In this document: positions 10,182 to 18,193 of the stretch, one piece after another
Numbering within the stretch: the stretch's first letter is position 1
How the letters are laid out: each line of letters opens with the position of its first letter
NCBI GenBank assembly: GCA_020028455.1
Contig: JAHZOA010000005.1
Span: 1-50,132, forward strand
Origin: Armatimonadota bacterium
GTDB taxonomy: Bacteria; Sysuimicrobiota; Sysuimicrobiia; Sysuimicrobiales; Kaftiobacteriaceae
Direction: 5' to 3'
DNA: 50,132 bases
Program-made: the position numbers and the translations under genes
Notes under the pieces: generated by a model
The model's input: only the letters and a program-made list of their open reading frames with translations
Databases searched by the model: none
What the model was told of the DNA's origin: nothing

Positions 10182-11506
10182 GTTCCGCTCCTCGCAGGGA
10201 TGGGCGAAGGTCGCTGTGTTGGAATCCCGACCCGCTCCAAAATCTCATCGACGTGCCTCGTGTAGTGCTCAAGGTCGAACAGTTCATCCAGCTCTTGCTC
10301 AGTGAATCGACCGCTCTTCAGCAGCCCGGTACGAAACGAAGCCGTTCTTTCGACTGCGGCCATTGAGGCATCCTGAACGATTCGGTAGGCATCATCGCGG
10401 GACAGGCCGCGATCAAGTAGCGCGAGCAGCACTCGATGGCTGAAGACGAGTCCCCCGGTTCGCTCGAGATTGGCGCGCATCCGATCAGGTTCTACGACGA
10501 GACCCTTCAGCACGAATGCCAACTTGCGCAGCATGTAGTGGAGCAGCGCTGTAGCGCCGGGGATGGCGATGCGTTCCGCGGATGAATGGGAAATATCGCG
10601 CTCGCCCCAGAGGGCCTGATCCTCAAAGCCCGTCGTCGCGTACCCGCGAAGCACCCTGGCCAAGCCGGCGATGCGCTCACAGAGGATCGGGTTCCGCTTA
10701 TGCGGCATGGCGGACGAACCGGTCTGGCCCTTCAGGAAGGGCTCCCCGACTTCTCCAATCTCGGTGCGCGCGAGGTTCCGGATTTCTGTGGCGATCTTCT
10801 CAAGGGTTCCCCCGAGAATTGCGATTGCCGCGAGATACTCGGCGTGCCGGTCACGCTGGAGGATTTGAGAGGAGACCGCGGCGGGAGCCAACTTGAGGGC
10901 ACGGCATACATGTGCTTCAACAGATGGTGGCACGTGGGCGTACGTCCCAACCTCGCCGGAGACCTTGCCGACCGCAACCTGTTCGCGCGCGCGGCGAAGC
11001 CGTTCCAAACCGCGCATGACTTCTGCAAGCCACAGCGCCGTTTTCAATCCGAATGTGGTGGGTTCTGCCTGCATCCCGTGCGTTCGGCCCGCCATCATCG
11101 TGTACCGATGTTCGCTGGCCAGCCGCCGGAGTGCATCGACGACCGTCTGTCCCTCGTTGAGGAGCAAGTCGGCCGCGCGCACCATGAGGACAGAAAGACC
11201 GGTGTCGACGACATCAGATGATCCCAATCCGTGGTGGAGGTACCTGGCGTCGGCGCCGCTTTCTTCGGCAACAGAGCGAAGAAACGCCACCACGTCGTGC
11301 TGGGTCTGCGTTGCCTCGATCTCATCGATCCGCGCAGCGGACCCTACCTTGGCTGTGTTCCGCAGCCGGACGGCGGCCTCGCCCGGCACCAGCCCGACCT
11401 CAGCCTCCGCCTCGCATGCGAGGAGCTCGATCTCGAGCCAGATTGCAAACTTGGTCTCAGGCGACCACAGCTCTCGCATTTCGAGTGTCGTGTACCGATC
11501 GATCAT
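10178..11506 (-). CDS. purB: adenylosuccinate lyase PurB
   Basis: Cleaves SAICAR to AICAR in the IMP branch and adenylosuccinate to AMP. The fumarase/aspartase signature SSAMPHKRNP carries the flexible catalytic-serine loop, and the catalytic His lies in GRTHGMQAEP. I chose the ATG at 11506 (442 residues) because GGAGG is six bases upstream; a GTG one codon earlier is also possible. The gene overlaps purA and purC at both ends. The C-terminal tail RPSPIPARSGT looks weakly conserved. Confidence 0.96.
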   Translation of the reverse strand: MIDRYTTLEMRELWSPETKFAIWLEIELLACEAEAEVGLVPGEAAVRLRNTAKVGSAARIDEIEATQTQHDVVAFLRSVAEESGADARYLHHGLGSSDVVDTGLSVLMVRAADLLLNEGQTVVDALRRLASEHRYTMMAGRTHGMQAEPTTFGLKTALWLAEVMRGLERLRRAREQVAVGKVSGEVGTYAHVPPSVEAHVCRALKLAPAAVSSQILQRDRHAEYLAAIAILGGTLEKIATEIRNLARTEIGEVGEPFLKGQTGSSAMPHKRNPILCERIAGLARVLRGYATTGFEDQALWGERDISHSSAERIAIPGATALLHYMLRKLAFVLKGLVVEPDRMRANLERTGGLVFSHRVLLALLDRGLSRDDAYRIVQDASMAAVERTASFRTGLLKSGRFTEQELDELFDLEHYTRHVDEILERVGIPTQRPSPIPARSGT

Positions 11507-12798
11507 CACGAACCTCCGACCGGTGAAGCAATGTCCCGACGGCCAAATCCCGTCGGAATCAACGCTTCACGCTCCTGACCCACGCCGACCATCGACACGG
11601 GTACGCCGACGATTTCGGCGAGGCGAGAGAGAAATGCGCGGCTCTCATGCGGCAAATCGTCCGGCGTGCGCGCATCGGCCGTGCCCTGCCAGCCTCGAAG
11701 TTCCTCATAGACAGGCTCAACACGTGAGAGGACGGCGGTGTGCGGTATGGTGTCCAGCATGCGTCTGCCATCTTTGTAGGCGACACAGATTTTCACAGAC
11801 TCGAATCCATCGAGGACGTCGAGCTTCATGACTGCGAGTTCCGTAAACCCGGAGACCTCCGCCGCGTACTTTGCGGCAACGCAGTCAAACCACCCGCAGC
11901 GACGTGGCCGGCCCGTCGACGCGCCGTATTCCTGGCCCACATCCCGCAGACGCGTGGCCGTCTTGTCGCGCAGCTCGGTCGGCATAGGACCCGCGCCGAC
12001 AGCAGTGGTGTACGCCTTGACCACGCCGATGACGCGCGTGATCCGTTGCGGAGGAATCCCCGCGCCTGCGCACGCCCCACCCGCAAGACAGGTGGACGAC
12101 GTCACGTATGGGTAGGCGCCCCAGTCTAGGTCCCGCATCACTCCCAACTGTCCCTCGAGCAGGATCGCCTCGTCGCGGCGCAGGGCCGTTTGGACCAGCG
12201 GATGAGTGTCGACTATGTAAGGGGATAGTTTGTCTGCCCACTCCTCGCACAGGTACCAAAGCTCGCCCGGTGTCACCGTGCGGCCGAGTAGCGCTGCCGT
12301 ATGCCTGGCAACCTCATCGAGCCGGTCCTGGAGAAAGTCGGGTTCGAGGAGATCGCCGGCGCGAATCCCAAAGCGTGCGGCTTTGTCTGCGTACACGGGC
12401 CAGATCCCCCGCCGTGTCGTGCCGTGCGCCTTCTTCCCTCGGGTCACTTCCTCGCGCTCATCAAGCTCAACATGAAACGGGAAAACAAGATGCGCGCGGT
12501 CAGAGATACGGAGCCGGGAGGTTGAAATGCCGGCACCGTGGAGGATTTCCAGTTCGTCGAACAATGCCGTTGGATTGACGACGACTCCCGGGCCGATGAC
12601 GCACTCAACTTCAGGATGCGTAATCCCGGACGGCACGAGGTGCAGCCGAAGCGTTCCATGTCCGCCGACAATGGTATGTCCGGCGTTATTGCCACCATTG
12701 AAGCGGATGACCATGTGCGCATCCGCCGCAAGAGCATCGACAACCTTGCCCTTGCCCTCGTCCCCCCAGTGGCCGCCGACGATAGCTGTAACAGGCAT
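11506..12798 (-). CDS. purA: adenylosuccinate synthetase PurA
   Basis: GTP-dependent ligase making adenylosuccinate from IMP and aspartate. The phosphate loop reads GGHWGDEGKGK with the catalytic Asp13, and His41 sits in NNAGHTIV exactly as in E. coli numbering. The usual Gln before Trp (GxQWGDEGKG) is His here. The 430-residue length is normal. Having purA inside the purine operon commits it to AMP; guaA and guaB are not in the window. It starts directly after the purE stop with no gap. Confidence 0.96.
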   Translation of the reverse strand: MPVTAIVGGHWGDEGKGKVVDALAADAHMVIRFNGGNNAGHTIVGGHGTLRLHLVPSGITHPEVECVIGPGVVVNPTALFDELEILHGAGISTSRLRISDRAHLVFPFHVELDEREEVTRGKKAHGTTRRGIWPVYADKAARFGIRAGDLLEPDFLQDRLDEVARHTAALLGRTVTPGELWYLCEEWADKLSPYIVDTHPLVQTALRRDEAILLEGQLGVMRDLDWGAYPYVTSSTCLAGGACAGAGIPPQRITRVIGVVKAYTTAVGAGPMPTELRDKTATRLRDVGQEYGASTGRPRRCGWFDCVAAKYAAEVSGFTELAVMKLDVLDGFESVKICVAYKDGRRMLDTIPHTAVLSRVEPVYEELRGWQGTADARTPDDLPHESRAFLSRLAEIVGVPVSMVGVGQEREALIPTGFGRRDIASPVGGS

Positions 12799-13326
12799 TC
12801 AGGTGCTCCTGACCTCAATCTTGCGCGCCATGCCTGCCTTGAAATCTCGCAGTCGTTTGTTCAGCTCAGTGTCCCCGACTGCAAGAATTTGAACGGCCAG
12901 GATCGCGGCGTTGCGCGCGCCCCAGCTACCGATTGAGACGGTCGCGACCGGAACGCCCGGTGGCATTTGTACCGTCGACAGCAGCGCATCCAATCCGCCG
13001 AGTCCGGTGGCCTCGAGGGGAACCCCGATCACCGGTAAGACGGTGCGGGCAGCCAGCGACCCTGCCAGGTGTGCCGCCCCTCCGGCCGCCGCAATCAGCA
13101 CGCGGATCCCGCGCTCCTCGGCAGTGCGAGCATATCGGTCTAGGAGATCCGGTGACCGGTGCGCCGATGCAACGACGATTTCATGTGGCACATCAAACTC
13201 GGTAAGTGTCTTCGCGGCATCTTCCACTACCGGACGATCGGAATCGCTGCCAAGGACGATGCCCACCAGCGGTCGTCGGTCGTGGGTCGTGGGTCGTGGG
13301 TTCTGTAGGCTCGTAGTCTCGTCCAT
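12799..13326 (-). CDS. purE: N5-carboxyaminoimidazole ribonucleotide mutase PurE (class I)
   Basis: Rearranges N5-CAIR to CAIR. The core matches class I enzymes: GIVLGSDSD, the SAHR motif (EIVVASAHRSPD), AAAGGAAHLAG and GVPLEATGLGG. Class I PurE normally needs PurK to make N5-CAIR, yet no purK lies in this otherwise complete operon. The N-terminal ~19 residues (TSLQNPRPTTHDRRP region) are encoded by a GGTCGTG word array; homologs start almost at PLVGIV. The ATG at 13326 abuts the purD stop. Confidence 0.96.
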   Translation of the reverse strand: MDETTSLQNPRPTTHDRRPLVGIVLGSDSDRPVVEDAAKTLTEFDVPHEIVVASAHRSPDLLDRYARTAEERGIRVLIAAAGGAAHLAGSLAARTVLPVIGVPLEATGLGGLDALLSTVQMPPGVPVATVSIGSWGARNAAILAVQILAVGDTELNKRLRDFKAGMARKIEVRST

Positions 13327-13392
13327 CTATCGATTCCCCTCCGTAGTCGCGGCAAGTTCTGTCCTACGACCTACGACCAACGACCTACGACC
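13271..13392. repeat. inverted heptamer word arrays spanning the purD-purE junction
   Basis: The left arm (13271-13300) is GGTCGTC followed by three GGTCGTG words; the right arm (13363-13392) holds complementary CTACGAC words. The ~60-base interior contains the purD stop and the purE start codon, so a folded transcript would place the purE start in a loop. The left arm is translated as the PurE N-terminus and the right arm as part of the PurD C-terminus. Confidence 0.75.
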
Positions 13393-14622
13393 GATGTCTG
13401 TTCGGAAGTGCATGGCTTCGAAATGAATGTGAGAGATCGCCGAGTACGCACGATCGGCGGCCTCTGCCAGGGTTTCCGCCCTGCCGACCAGATTCAGGAC
13501 TCGACCGCCCGCGGTCACCAGACGGCCATGTGAAATGGCCGTTCCAGCGTGGAACACGATGGCGTCATCAACATCGCCTAGTCCGGAGATCGGATGACCT
13601 GTCTCGATGGGACCAGGATAGCCTCGGGATGCGATCACGACGCAGGCGGCAGAACCCGGAATCCAACTCAGACGGGGGGTGCCTCCATCTAACAGATCGA
13701 CGATCGTCTCGGCCAGATCGCTTTCGAGCAGAGGCAAGATCGCCTGCGTCTCAGGGTCGCCGAAGCGGCAGTTGAACTCCAGCGCCTTCGGCCCATCGTC
13801 CGTGACCATCACACCGGCATACAGGACACCGCAGTATGGCCGCCCTTCGTCCGCCATTACAGCCACAGCGGGCTCGATGATCGTCTCAACGACCTCCGCC
13901 GCCACGGAGAGCGGAATCATTCCGGGAGCAATCGCCCCCATGCCGCCGGTGTTTGGTCCGCGGTCGTCCTCCAGGGCGCGCTTGTAGTCTTGCGCCGGGA
14001 GCAGCGGCACGATGCCCCCCGGCCCAACTAGGGCGATGACGCTCGCCTCGTAACCCTGCAGGCGCTCTTCGATTAGGATCCTCGCACCCGCGCTGCCGAA
14101 CTTGCGGGCTACCATGAAGTCGAAGACTGCTCGCTCCGCCTCCGCGCGAACTTCAGTCACGACCACGCCCTTGCCGGCGGCGAGGCCGTCCGCTTTGATG
14201 ACAAGCGGCCGGCCTGCGTCGCGGATGTACCTCAGCGCCTCGGAACTTTCCGTGAACACTTCAAATGGTGCCGTGGGGATCTCGTGACTCGCCATTAACT
14301 GCTTGGCAAACACTTTGCTGCCTTCGATCTCGGCGGCGGCCTGCGACGGACCAAAAATCCGCAATCCCCGCGCGCGAAAGATATCCACCAGACCTGATAC
14401 CAGCGGGGCTTCTGGCCCGACGATGGTGAAGTCGACGGAAAGCTCCGACGCCGCGTGGGTTAAGGCCTCAAGGTTTGAGGGGTCAATCGGAAGACACTGG
14501 GCTAGAGCAGCGATGCCTGGATTTCCCGGTGCGGCGTAGACCTGTGCTGGGGTTTGACCCTGGCGAAGCTTCCACACCAGGGCGTGCTCCCTCCCCCCGG
14601 CACCAACGACCAAAACTCGCAA
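13327..14622 (-). CDS. purD: phosphoribosylamine-glycine ligase PurD
   Basis: ATP-grasp enzyme forming GAR; first gene of the operon. The N-terminus reads RVLVVGAGGREHALVWKL, the nucleotide region has GGMGAIAPG, and metal ligands lie in ALEFNCRFGDPETQ. The start is TTG with GAGGG about seven bases upstream. The normal end is near HFRTDIGRR; the following ~18 residues (SLVVGRRTELAATTEGNR) are word-array encoded. A promoter and two PurBox-like sites lie just upstream. Confidence 0.96.
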   Translation of the reverse strand: MRVLVVGAGGREHALVWKLRQGQTPAQVYAAPGNPGIAALAQCLPIDPSNLEALTHAASELSVDFTIVGPEAPLVSGLVDIFRARGLRIFGPSQAAAEIEGSKVFAKQLMASHEIPTAPFEVFTESSEALRYIRDAGRPLVIKADGLAAGKGVVVTEVRAEAERAVFDFMVARKFGSAGARILIEERLQGYEASVIALVGPGGIVPLLPAQDYKRALEDDRGPNTGGMGAIAPGMIPLSVAAEVVETIIEPAVAVMADEGRPYCGVLYAGVMVTDDGPKALEFNCRFGDPETQAILPLLESDLAETIVDLLDGGTPRLSWIPGSAACVVIASRGYPGPIETGHPISGLGDVDDAIVFHAGTAISHGRLVTAGGRVLNLVGRAETLAEAADRAYSAISHIHFEAMHFRTDIGRRSLVVGRRTELAATTEGNR

Positions 14623-14634
14623 TCAGGCCCTCGG

Positions 14635-14647
14635 AATGTTCGGATTT
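14635..14647 (-). promoter_or_regulatory. PurBox-like site 2 in the purD leader
   Basis: The minus strand reads AAATCCGAACATT, matching all 13 positions of the Bacillus PurR PurBox consensus AWWWCCGAACWWT as I recall it. It ends 12 bases before the purD TTG, downstream of the promoter. Bacillus sites usually come as an inverted pair near -80 to -30, so this position is atypical. Confidence 0.5.
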
Positions 14648-14697
14648 CGGGTCCAGATGAGGGCAGATCAGCCACGAAATCCCATCCGGCCAAGCAG

Positions 14698-14726
14698 ATT
14701 CTATACGATATGTCGAAGGTGGGCAA
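14698..14726 (-). promoter_or_regulatory. candidate pur operon promoter
   Basis: On the minus strand TTGCCC (14726-14721) and TAGAAT (14703-14698) are separated by exactly 17 bases, 4/6 and 5/6 matches to consensus. It is the only gap of any size upstream of twelve tightly packed genes. The PurBox-like site at 14728-14740 abuts the -35. Confidence 0.55.
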
Positions 14727-14727
14727 C

Positions 14728-14740
14728 ATTGTTCGTATTT
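14728..14740 (-). promoter_or_regulatory. PurBox-like site 1 abutting the pur promoter -35
   Basis: The minus strand reads AAATACGAACAAT, 12 of 13 matches to AWWWCCGAACWWT. A degenerate inverted half-site with core TTCG follows 14 bases after CGAA, which would recreate the PurR-type inverted pair. PRPP-relieved repression by a PurR-like protein is the natural inference, but no purR gene is in the window. Confidence 0.5.
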
Positions 14741-14758
14741 AAGGAAGACTCTTTAGGC

Positions 14759-14795
14759 AAAAAACAAGAGGCCCCGGATGGAACCCGGAGCCCCT
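14759..14795 (-). terminator. Rho-independent terminator of groESL
   Basis: An 11-bp stem including two G-T wobbles (arms 14785-14795 and 14767-14777, 7-base loop) is followed on the minus strand by TTGTTTTTT. It lies just after the groEL stop and ahead of the pur promoter, so the two operons are separately transcribed. Confidence 0.85.
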
Positions 14796-14816
14796 TTGGC
14801 TGCTCTTATGCGAGAT

Positions 14817-16433
14817 CTACATCGGCGGCATCTGCGGCATTGCGGGCGTCCTCTCTCCCTCTTCTTCAGGCTTCTCCACCACCATTGCTTCGGTGGTAAG
14901 AAGTAGCGACGCGATGCTCGCCGCGTTCTGCAGAGCGGAGCGGACGACCTTGGCGGGATCCACGATGCCGGCTTTGCTCATATCCTCGAACTTCCCGCTT
15001 AGCACGTTGTAGCCGATCCCAGGCTTCTGCTCCTTCTGCTGCTCAACGATGAGCCAGCCTTCCTGGCCGGCGTTGACCGCCAGCTGGTGGGCGGGTTCAA
15101 GGAGCGCCTTCGTGACCAGGGCGACGCCAATCTTCTCGTCACCTTCGGCTTCAATCTTCTCGAGGGCTTTGACCGCCTGAACCAGGACGCTGCCGCCCCC
15201 CGGAACAACCCCCTCTTCAACTGCGGAACGTGTCGCGCGCAGCGCGTCCTCAGTGCGGGTCTTGCGGTACTTGAGCTCTACCTCGCTCGGCGCGCCAACC
15301 TTGATCACCGCCACGCCGCCGGAGAGCTTCCCGAGCCGCTCCTGCAGCTTTTCCTTGTCGTAGTCCGAATCCGTGTCCTCGATCTGCTTGCGCAACTGCC
15401 CGACGCGCTTCTGGATTGCGTCCTGGTTGCCGCCACCGCCCACGAGGATCGTCTCCTCCTTGCGGATGCGCACCTGCTTGGCGCGGCCGAGCTTGGAGAG
15501 ATCGATCGACTCGAGCTTCAAGCCGATTTCTTCGGAGATCACCTGGCCATTGGTGAGAATGGCGATGTCTTCGAGGATTGCCTTCCGCCGCTCACCGAAT
15601 GCGGGCGCCTTCACGGCTACGGACTGCAGCGTGCCTCGCAGCTTGTTCACGACCAGCGTCGCGAGGGCCTCCCCCTCTAGGTCCTCCGCGATGATCATAA
15701 GCGGCCGGTTAACCTGTGCGATCTTCTCCAGGACTGGAAGGAGATCTTTGACCGCGGAGATCTTCTTGTCGGTGATTAGTATGAAGGGATCCTCAAGGAC
15801 CGCTTCCATCTTTTCAGGATCGGTAACGAAGTACGGAGAGATGTAGCCTTTGTCAAACATCATGCCTTCGACGACCTCGACCGTCGTCTCGATCCCCTTG
15901 CTCTCTTCTACTGTGATGACGCCGTCCTTGCCGACCTTGTCCATGGCATCCGCAATCAGCGTGCCGATGTCGGGATCGTTTGCAGAAATGCTGGCAACGG
16001 ACTGAATCGCCTCTTTGGTCTCAACCGGCTTGCTGACCTTGCGGATCTCCTCGATGGCGACGGCGACCGCCTTATCAATGCCTCGCTTCAGCGACATCGG
16101 GTTTGCGCCTGCGGCAACCATCTTGAACCCATCCCGAACCAGGGACTGAGCCAGGATCGTCGCGGTCGTCGTACCGTCGCCGGCCACATCCTCGGTCTTC
16201 GTCGCGACCTCACGCACGAGCTGCGCGCCGGCGTTCTCGAAGGGATCCTCCAGTTCGATCTCCTTCGCCACCGTCACGCCGTCATGAGTGATCGTCGGTG
16301 AGCCAAACTTCTTTTCAATTACGACGTTGCGGCCCTTCGGTCCGAGCGTGATCCTCACGGCGTCGGCCAGCTTGTTGACGCCGCGCTCCATCGCCCTCCG
16401 GGCCGTCTCGTTATAGGCTAAGATCTTCGGCAA
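14817..16433 (-). CDS. groEL: 60 kDa chaperonin GroEL
   Basis: Tetradecameric ATP-driven folding chamber that works with GroES in the cytoplasm. The sequence is canonical: [28 protein letters not shown] (about 84-98), VVPGGG and the apical-domain segments. At 538 residues it is slightly short because the usual Gly-Gly-Met tail is missing and the protein ends [10 protein letters not shown]. The TTG start is supported by GGAGGTGA six bases upstream. It is read with groES from a CIRCE-controlled promoter, with a word-repeat hairpin between the genes. Confidence 0.98.
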   Translation of the reverse strand: MPKILAYNETARRAMERGVNKLADAVRITLGPKGRNVVIEKKFGSPTITHDGVTVAKEIELEDPFENAGAQLVREVATKTEDVAGDGTTTATILAQSLVRDGFKMVAAGANPMSLKRGIDKAVAVAIEEIRKVSKPVETKEAIQSVASISANDPDIGTLIADAMDKVGKDGVITVEESKGIETTVEVVEGMMFDKGYISPYFVTDPEKMEAVLEDPFILITDKKISAVKDLLPVLEKIAQVNRPLMIIAEDLEGEALATLVVNKLRGTLQSVAVKAPAFGERRKAILEDIAILTNGQVISEEIGLKLESIDLSKLGRAKQVRIRKEETILVGGGGNQDAIQKRVGQLRKQIEDTDSDYDKEKLQERLGKLSGGVAVIKVGAPSEVELKYRKTRTEDALRATRSAVEEGVVPGGGSVLVQAVKALEKIEAEGDEKIGVALVTKALLEPAHQLAVNAGQEGWLIVEQQKEQKPGIGYNVLSGKFEDMSKAGIVDPAKVVRSALQNAASIASLLLTTEAMVVEKPEEEGERTPAMPQMPPM

Positions 16434-16439
16434 CTGCAG

Positions 16440-16447
16440 TCACCTCC
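16440..16447 (-). promoter_or_regulatory. ribosome binding site for the groEL TTG start
   Basis: GGAGGTGA on the minus strand, six bases before TTG at 16433. It is almost fully complementary to the 16S 3' end and compensates for the weak start codon. Confidence 0.75.
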
Positions 16448-16456
16448 ATGAAGATT

Positions 16457-16530
16457 GTTGGCAGCTTGCAGCTTGCGGCTAGCAGAGTAGACAGGAGTTG
16501 GCTGCCAGCTGCATGCTGCCAACTGTTAGC
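16457..16530. repeat. word-repeat hairpin between groES and groEL
   Basis: The left part holds GCAGCTT, GCAGCTT, GCGGCTA, GCAG words after GTTGGCA; the right part (16498-16530) has complementary TTGGCTGCCAGC and GCTGCCAAC. The arms could fold into an imperfect hairpin starting right at the groES stop. This could tune groEL against groES by processing or attenuation, which is inference. Confidence 0.6.
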
Positions 16531-16845
16531 TTATTTCTTAACGCCTGCAGGCTCGCGCTCCACAAGGGCGAGGATGTCGCTGTGGCGCAGGATCAAATAC
16601 TCCTGGCCGTCGATCTTGACTTCGCTCCCTGAGTACTTCGCGTAGAGCACGCGGTCGCCAGCCTTCACATCGAGAGGAATGCGCTTCTCGCCTTCCTCAT
16701 CCCAGTCGCCTGGACCGGCGGCAACGACCTCTCCGTGTTGTGGCTTCTCCTTCGCCGTATCGGGGATGACGATGCCACCCTTCGAGCGCTCCTCTTCCTC
16801 GAGCGGCTTGACCACAACGCGGTCGCCAAGGGGCCGCAAATTCAT
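16531..16845 (-). CDS. groES: 10 kDa co-chaperonin GroES
   Basis: Heptameric lid of GroEL. The 104-residue protein has the standard start [12 protein letters not shown], the mobile loop [15 protein letters not shown] (about 18-32) and a [19 protein letters not shown] strand. The ATG is preceded by a strong GGAGGGAG site. CIRCE lies about 35 bases upstream. Confidence 0.98.
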   Translation of the reverse strand: MNLRPLGDRVVVKPLEEEERSKGGIVIPDTAKEKPQHGEVVAAGPGDWDEEGEKRIPLDVKAGDRVLYAKYSGSEVKIDGQEYLILRHSDILALVEREPAGVKK

Positions 16846-16880
16846 GGTTCTCCCTCCTTCACGTTATGCAGATTCGGGAA

Positions 16881-16907
16881 TTAGCACTCTCTGATATAGA
16901 GTGCTAG
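16881..16907. promoter_or_regulatory. CIRCE operator (HrcA binding site)
   Basis: TTAGCACTC-N9-GAGTGCTAG, identical to the CIRCE inverted repeat except for the last base (consensus A). It sits directly upstream of groES and should give HrcA repression relieved by heat shock. The hrcA gene is not in the window. Confidence 0.93.
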
Positions 16908-17089
16908 ACCGTTTCCATCTTATGAAAGAGCCGAGTGGCAATCAAGCCATCCAGCCCCGAGACTCTATAAATGGCCAGATTCCCTGGTTTTGGTGTTGGG
17001 ACCCTGCCAGTTCTCGATTCTACACGAATTTCCGCAATCGGGTAAGTGCCGCCGAGGGGGCACGCTACCAAAATGATCAAAAAGATGCC

Positions 17090-17119
17090 TTACTCACAGG
17101 GTTATTCACATTATCCACA
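17090..17119 (+). promoter_or_regulatory. cluster of DnaA-box-like 9-mers
   Basis: Three same-direction 9-mers: TTACTCACA (17090-17098), TTATTCACA (17102-17110) and TTATCCACA (17111-17119). The last is the classical strong DnaA box and the second fits TTWTNCACA; they touch end to end. The stretch 16908-17167 has no gene and is moderately AT-rich to the left of the boxes. It could be a DnaA-titration or regulatory site or part of an origin; no dnaA or dnaN is nearby. Confidence 0.5.
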
Positions 17120-17167
17120 GGTGATCTGTCCCCAGGGGGCTCCCCAACCCCCCAGGGCGTTCGGCCT

Positions 17168-18193
17168 TCAGGCAGGAAGGCGTTCGGTTCTCCGCCCCAA
17201 AGGCAGGTCGCTGTAGGCTGAGAGGGCAAGGTCGTCGCGCAGACCCCGGCCGAAGCGGTAGTCTCCTGCAGCCGCGACCATGGCAGCGTTGTCCGTGCAG
17301 AGTGCCGGTGGGGGGATGACCAGTCGGTATCCTTTGCCGGCGCATGCTTGCTCCATCCTGGCCCGGAGAACGCTGTTCGCCGCCACGCCCCCGACGAGGA
17401 TCACCGTCCGTGGGCGCGCGCGCTCAGCCGCGGCCATGGTCTTGTTCACCAGTACCTTTGCGACGACATGCTGGACGCTTGCTGCCAAATCGACTGCCCA
17501 TTGACCATCTGAAGGGTGGTTAGCTTTCCGCAATGCCAGGAGGGCGGCGGTCTTCAGTCCGCTGAACGAGAAGTCCAAGGATCCATCGGGCATCGGCAGC
17601 GGCAGCGCTACCTTTGTTGGATCACCCTGCCGGCCCAACTCGTCGAGCTCTGGACCACCGGGATAGGGCAGCCCCATCGCACGGGCAATCTTGTCGAAGG
17701 CCTCCCCTGCGGCATCGTCGCGCGTCCGACCCAGGACATCGTAGGAGCCATGAGCGCTCATCGCGACCAGATCGGTGTGTGCGCCGGAAACAATGAGCGC
17801 GAGCACGGGAAACTCGATCTCCGGCTCGGAGAGAAAGGCGGCGTAGATGTGGCCTTCGAGGTGGTTGATCCCAATCAGTGGACGAGGAAGACTGAGCGCC
17901 AACCCTTTCGCTGCGGCCACGCCGACTGTGAGCGCTCCGACGAGGCCCGGTCCGTGGGACACGGCGATGCCCTCGACCCGGGTCAACGGGAGTCCTGCCT
18001 GCTCGAGCGATTCATCGAGCACGGGCAGCAGCCGTTCCACGTGCTTACGGGACGCAAGCTCGGGGACGACGCCGCCGAAACGACGGTGGAGCTGCACCTG
18101 CGAGGCAACCACGTTGCTGCGGATCCTGCGACCATCTTCGACGACCGCGACGGCCGTCTCGTCACAGGATGTTTCAATACCGAGAACGATCAC
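17168..18193 (-). CDS. tsaD: tRNA N6-threonylcarbamoyladenosine transferase subunit TsaD
   Basis: Transfers the threonylcarbamoyl group to A37 of ANN-decoding tRNAs, together with TsaB and TsaE, both encoded just upstream. The ASKHA fold starts MIVLGIETSCDET; the metal ligands are His111 and His115 in HLEGH. The common SGGHT motif reads SGAHT. The 341-residue length is normal. The GTG start overlaps the rimI stop by four bases. Confidence 0.97.
   Translation of the reverse strand: MIVLGIETSCDETAVAVVEDGRRIRSNVVASQVQLHRRFGGVVPELASRKHVERLLPVLDESLEQAGLPLTRVEGIAVSHGPGLVGALTVGVAAAKGLALSLPRPLIGINHLEGHIYAAFLSEPEIEFPVLALIVSGAHTDLVAMSAHGSYDVLGRTRDDAAGEAFDKIARAMGLPYPGGPELDELGRQGDPTKVALPLPMPDGSLDFSFSGLKTAALLALRKANHPSDGQWAVDLAASVQHVVAKVLVNKTMAAAERARPRTVILVGGVAANSVLRARMEQACAGKGYRLVIPPPALCTDNAAMVAAAGDYRFGRGLRDDLALSAYSDLPLGRRTERLPA

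Noticed and set aside
17124-17165. Rho-independent terminator after tsaD
   Set aside because: GGGGG and CCCCC runs could pair, but the stem is irregular and has no T-run on the minus strand.
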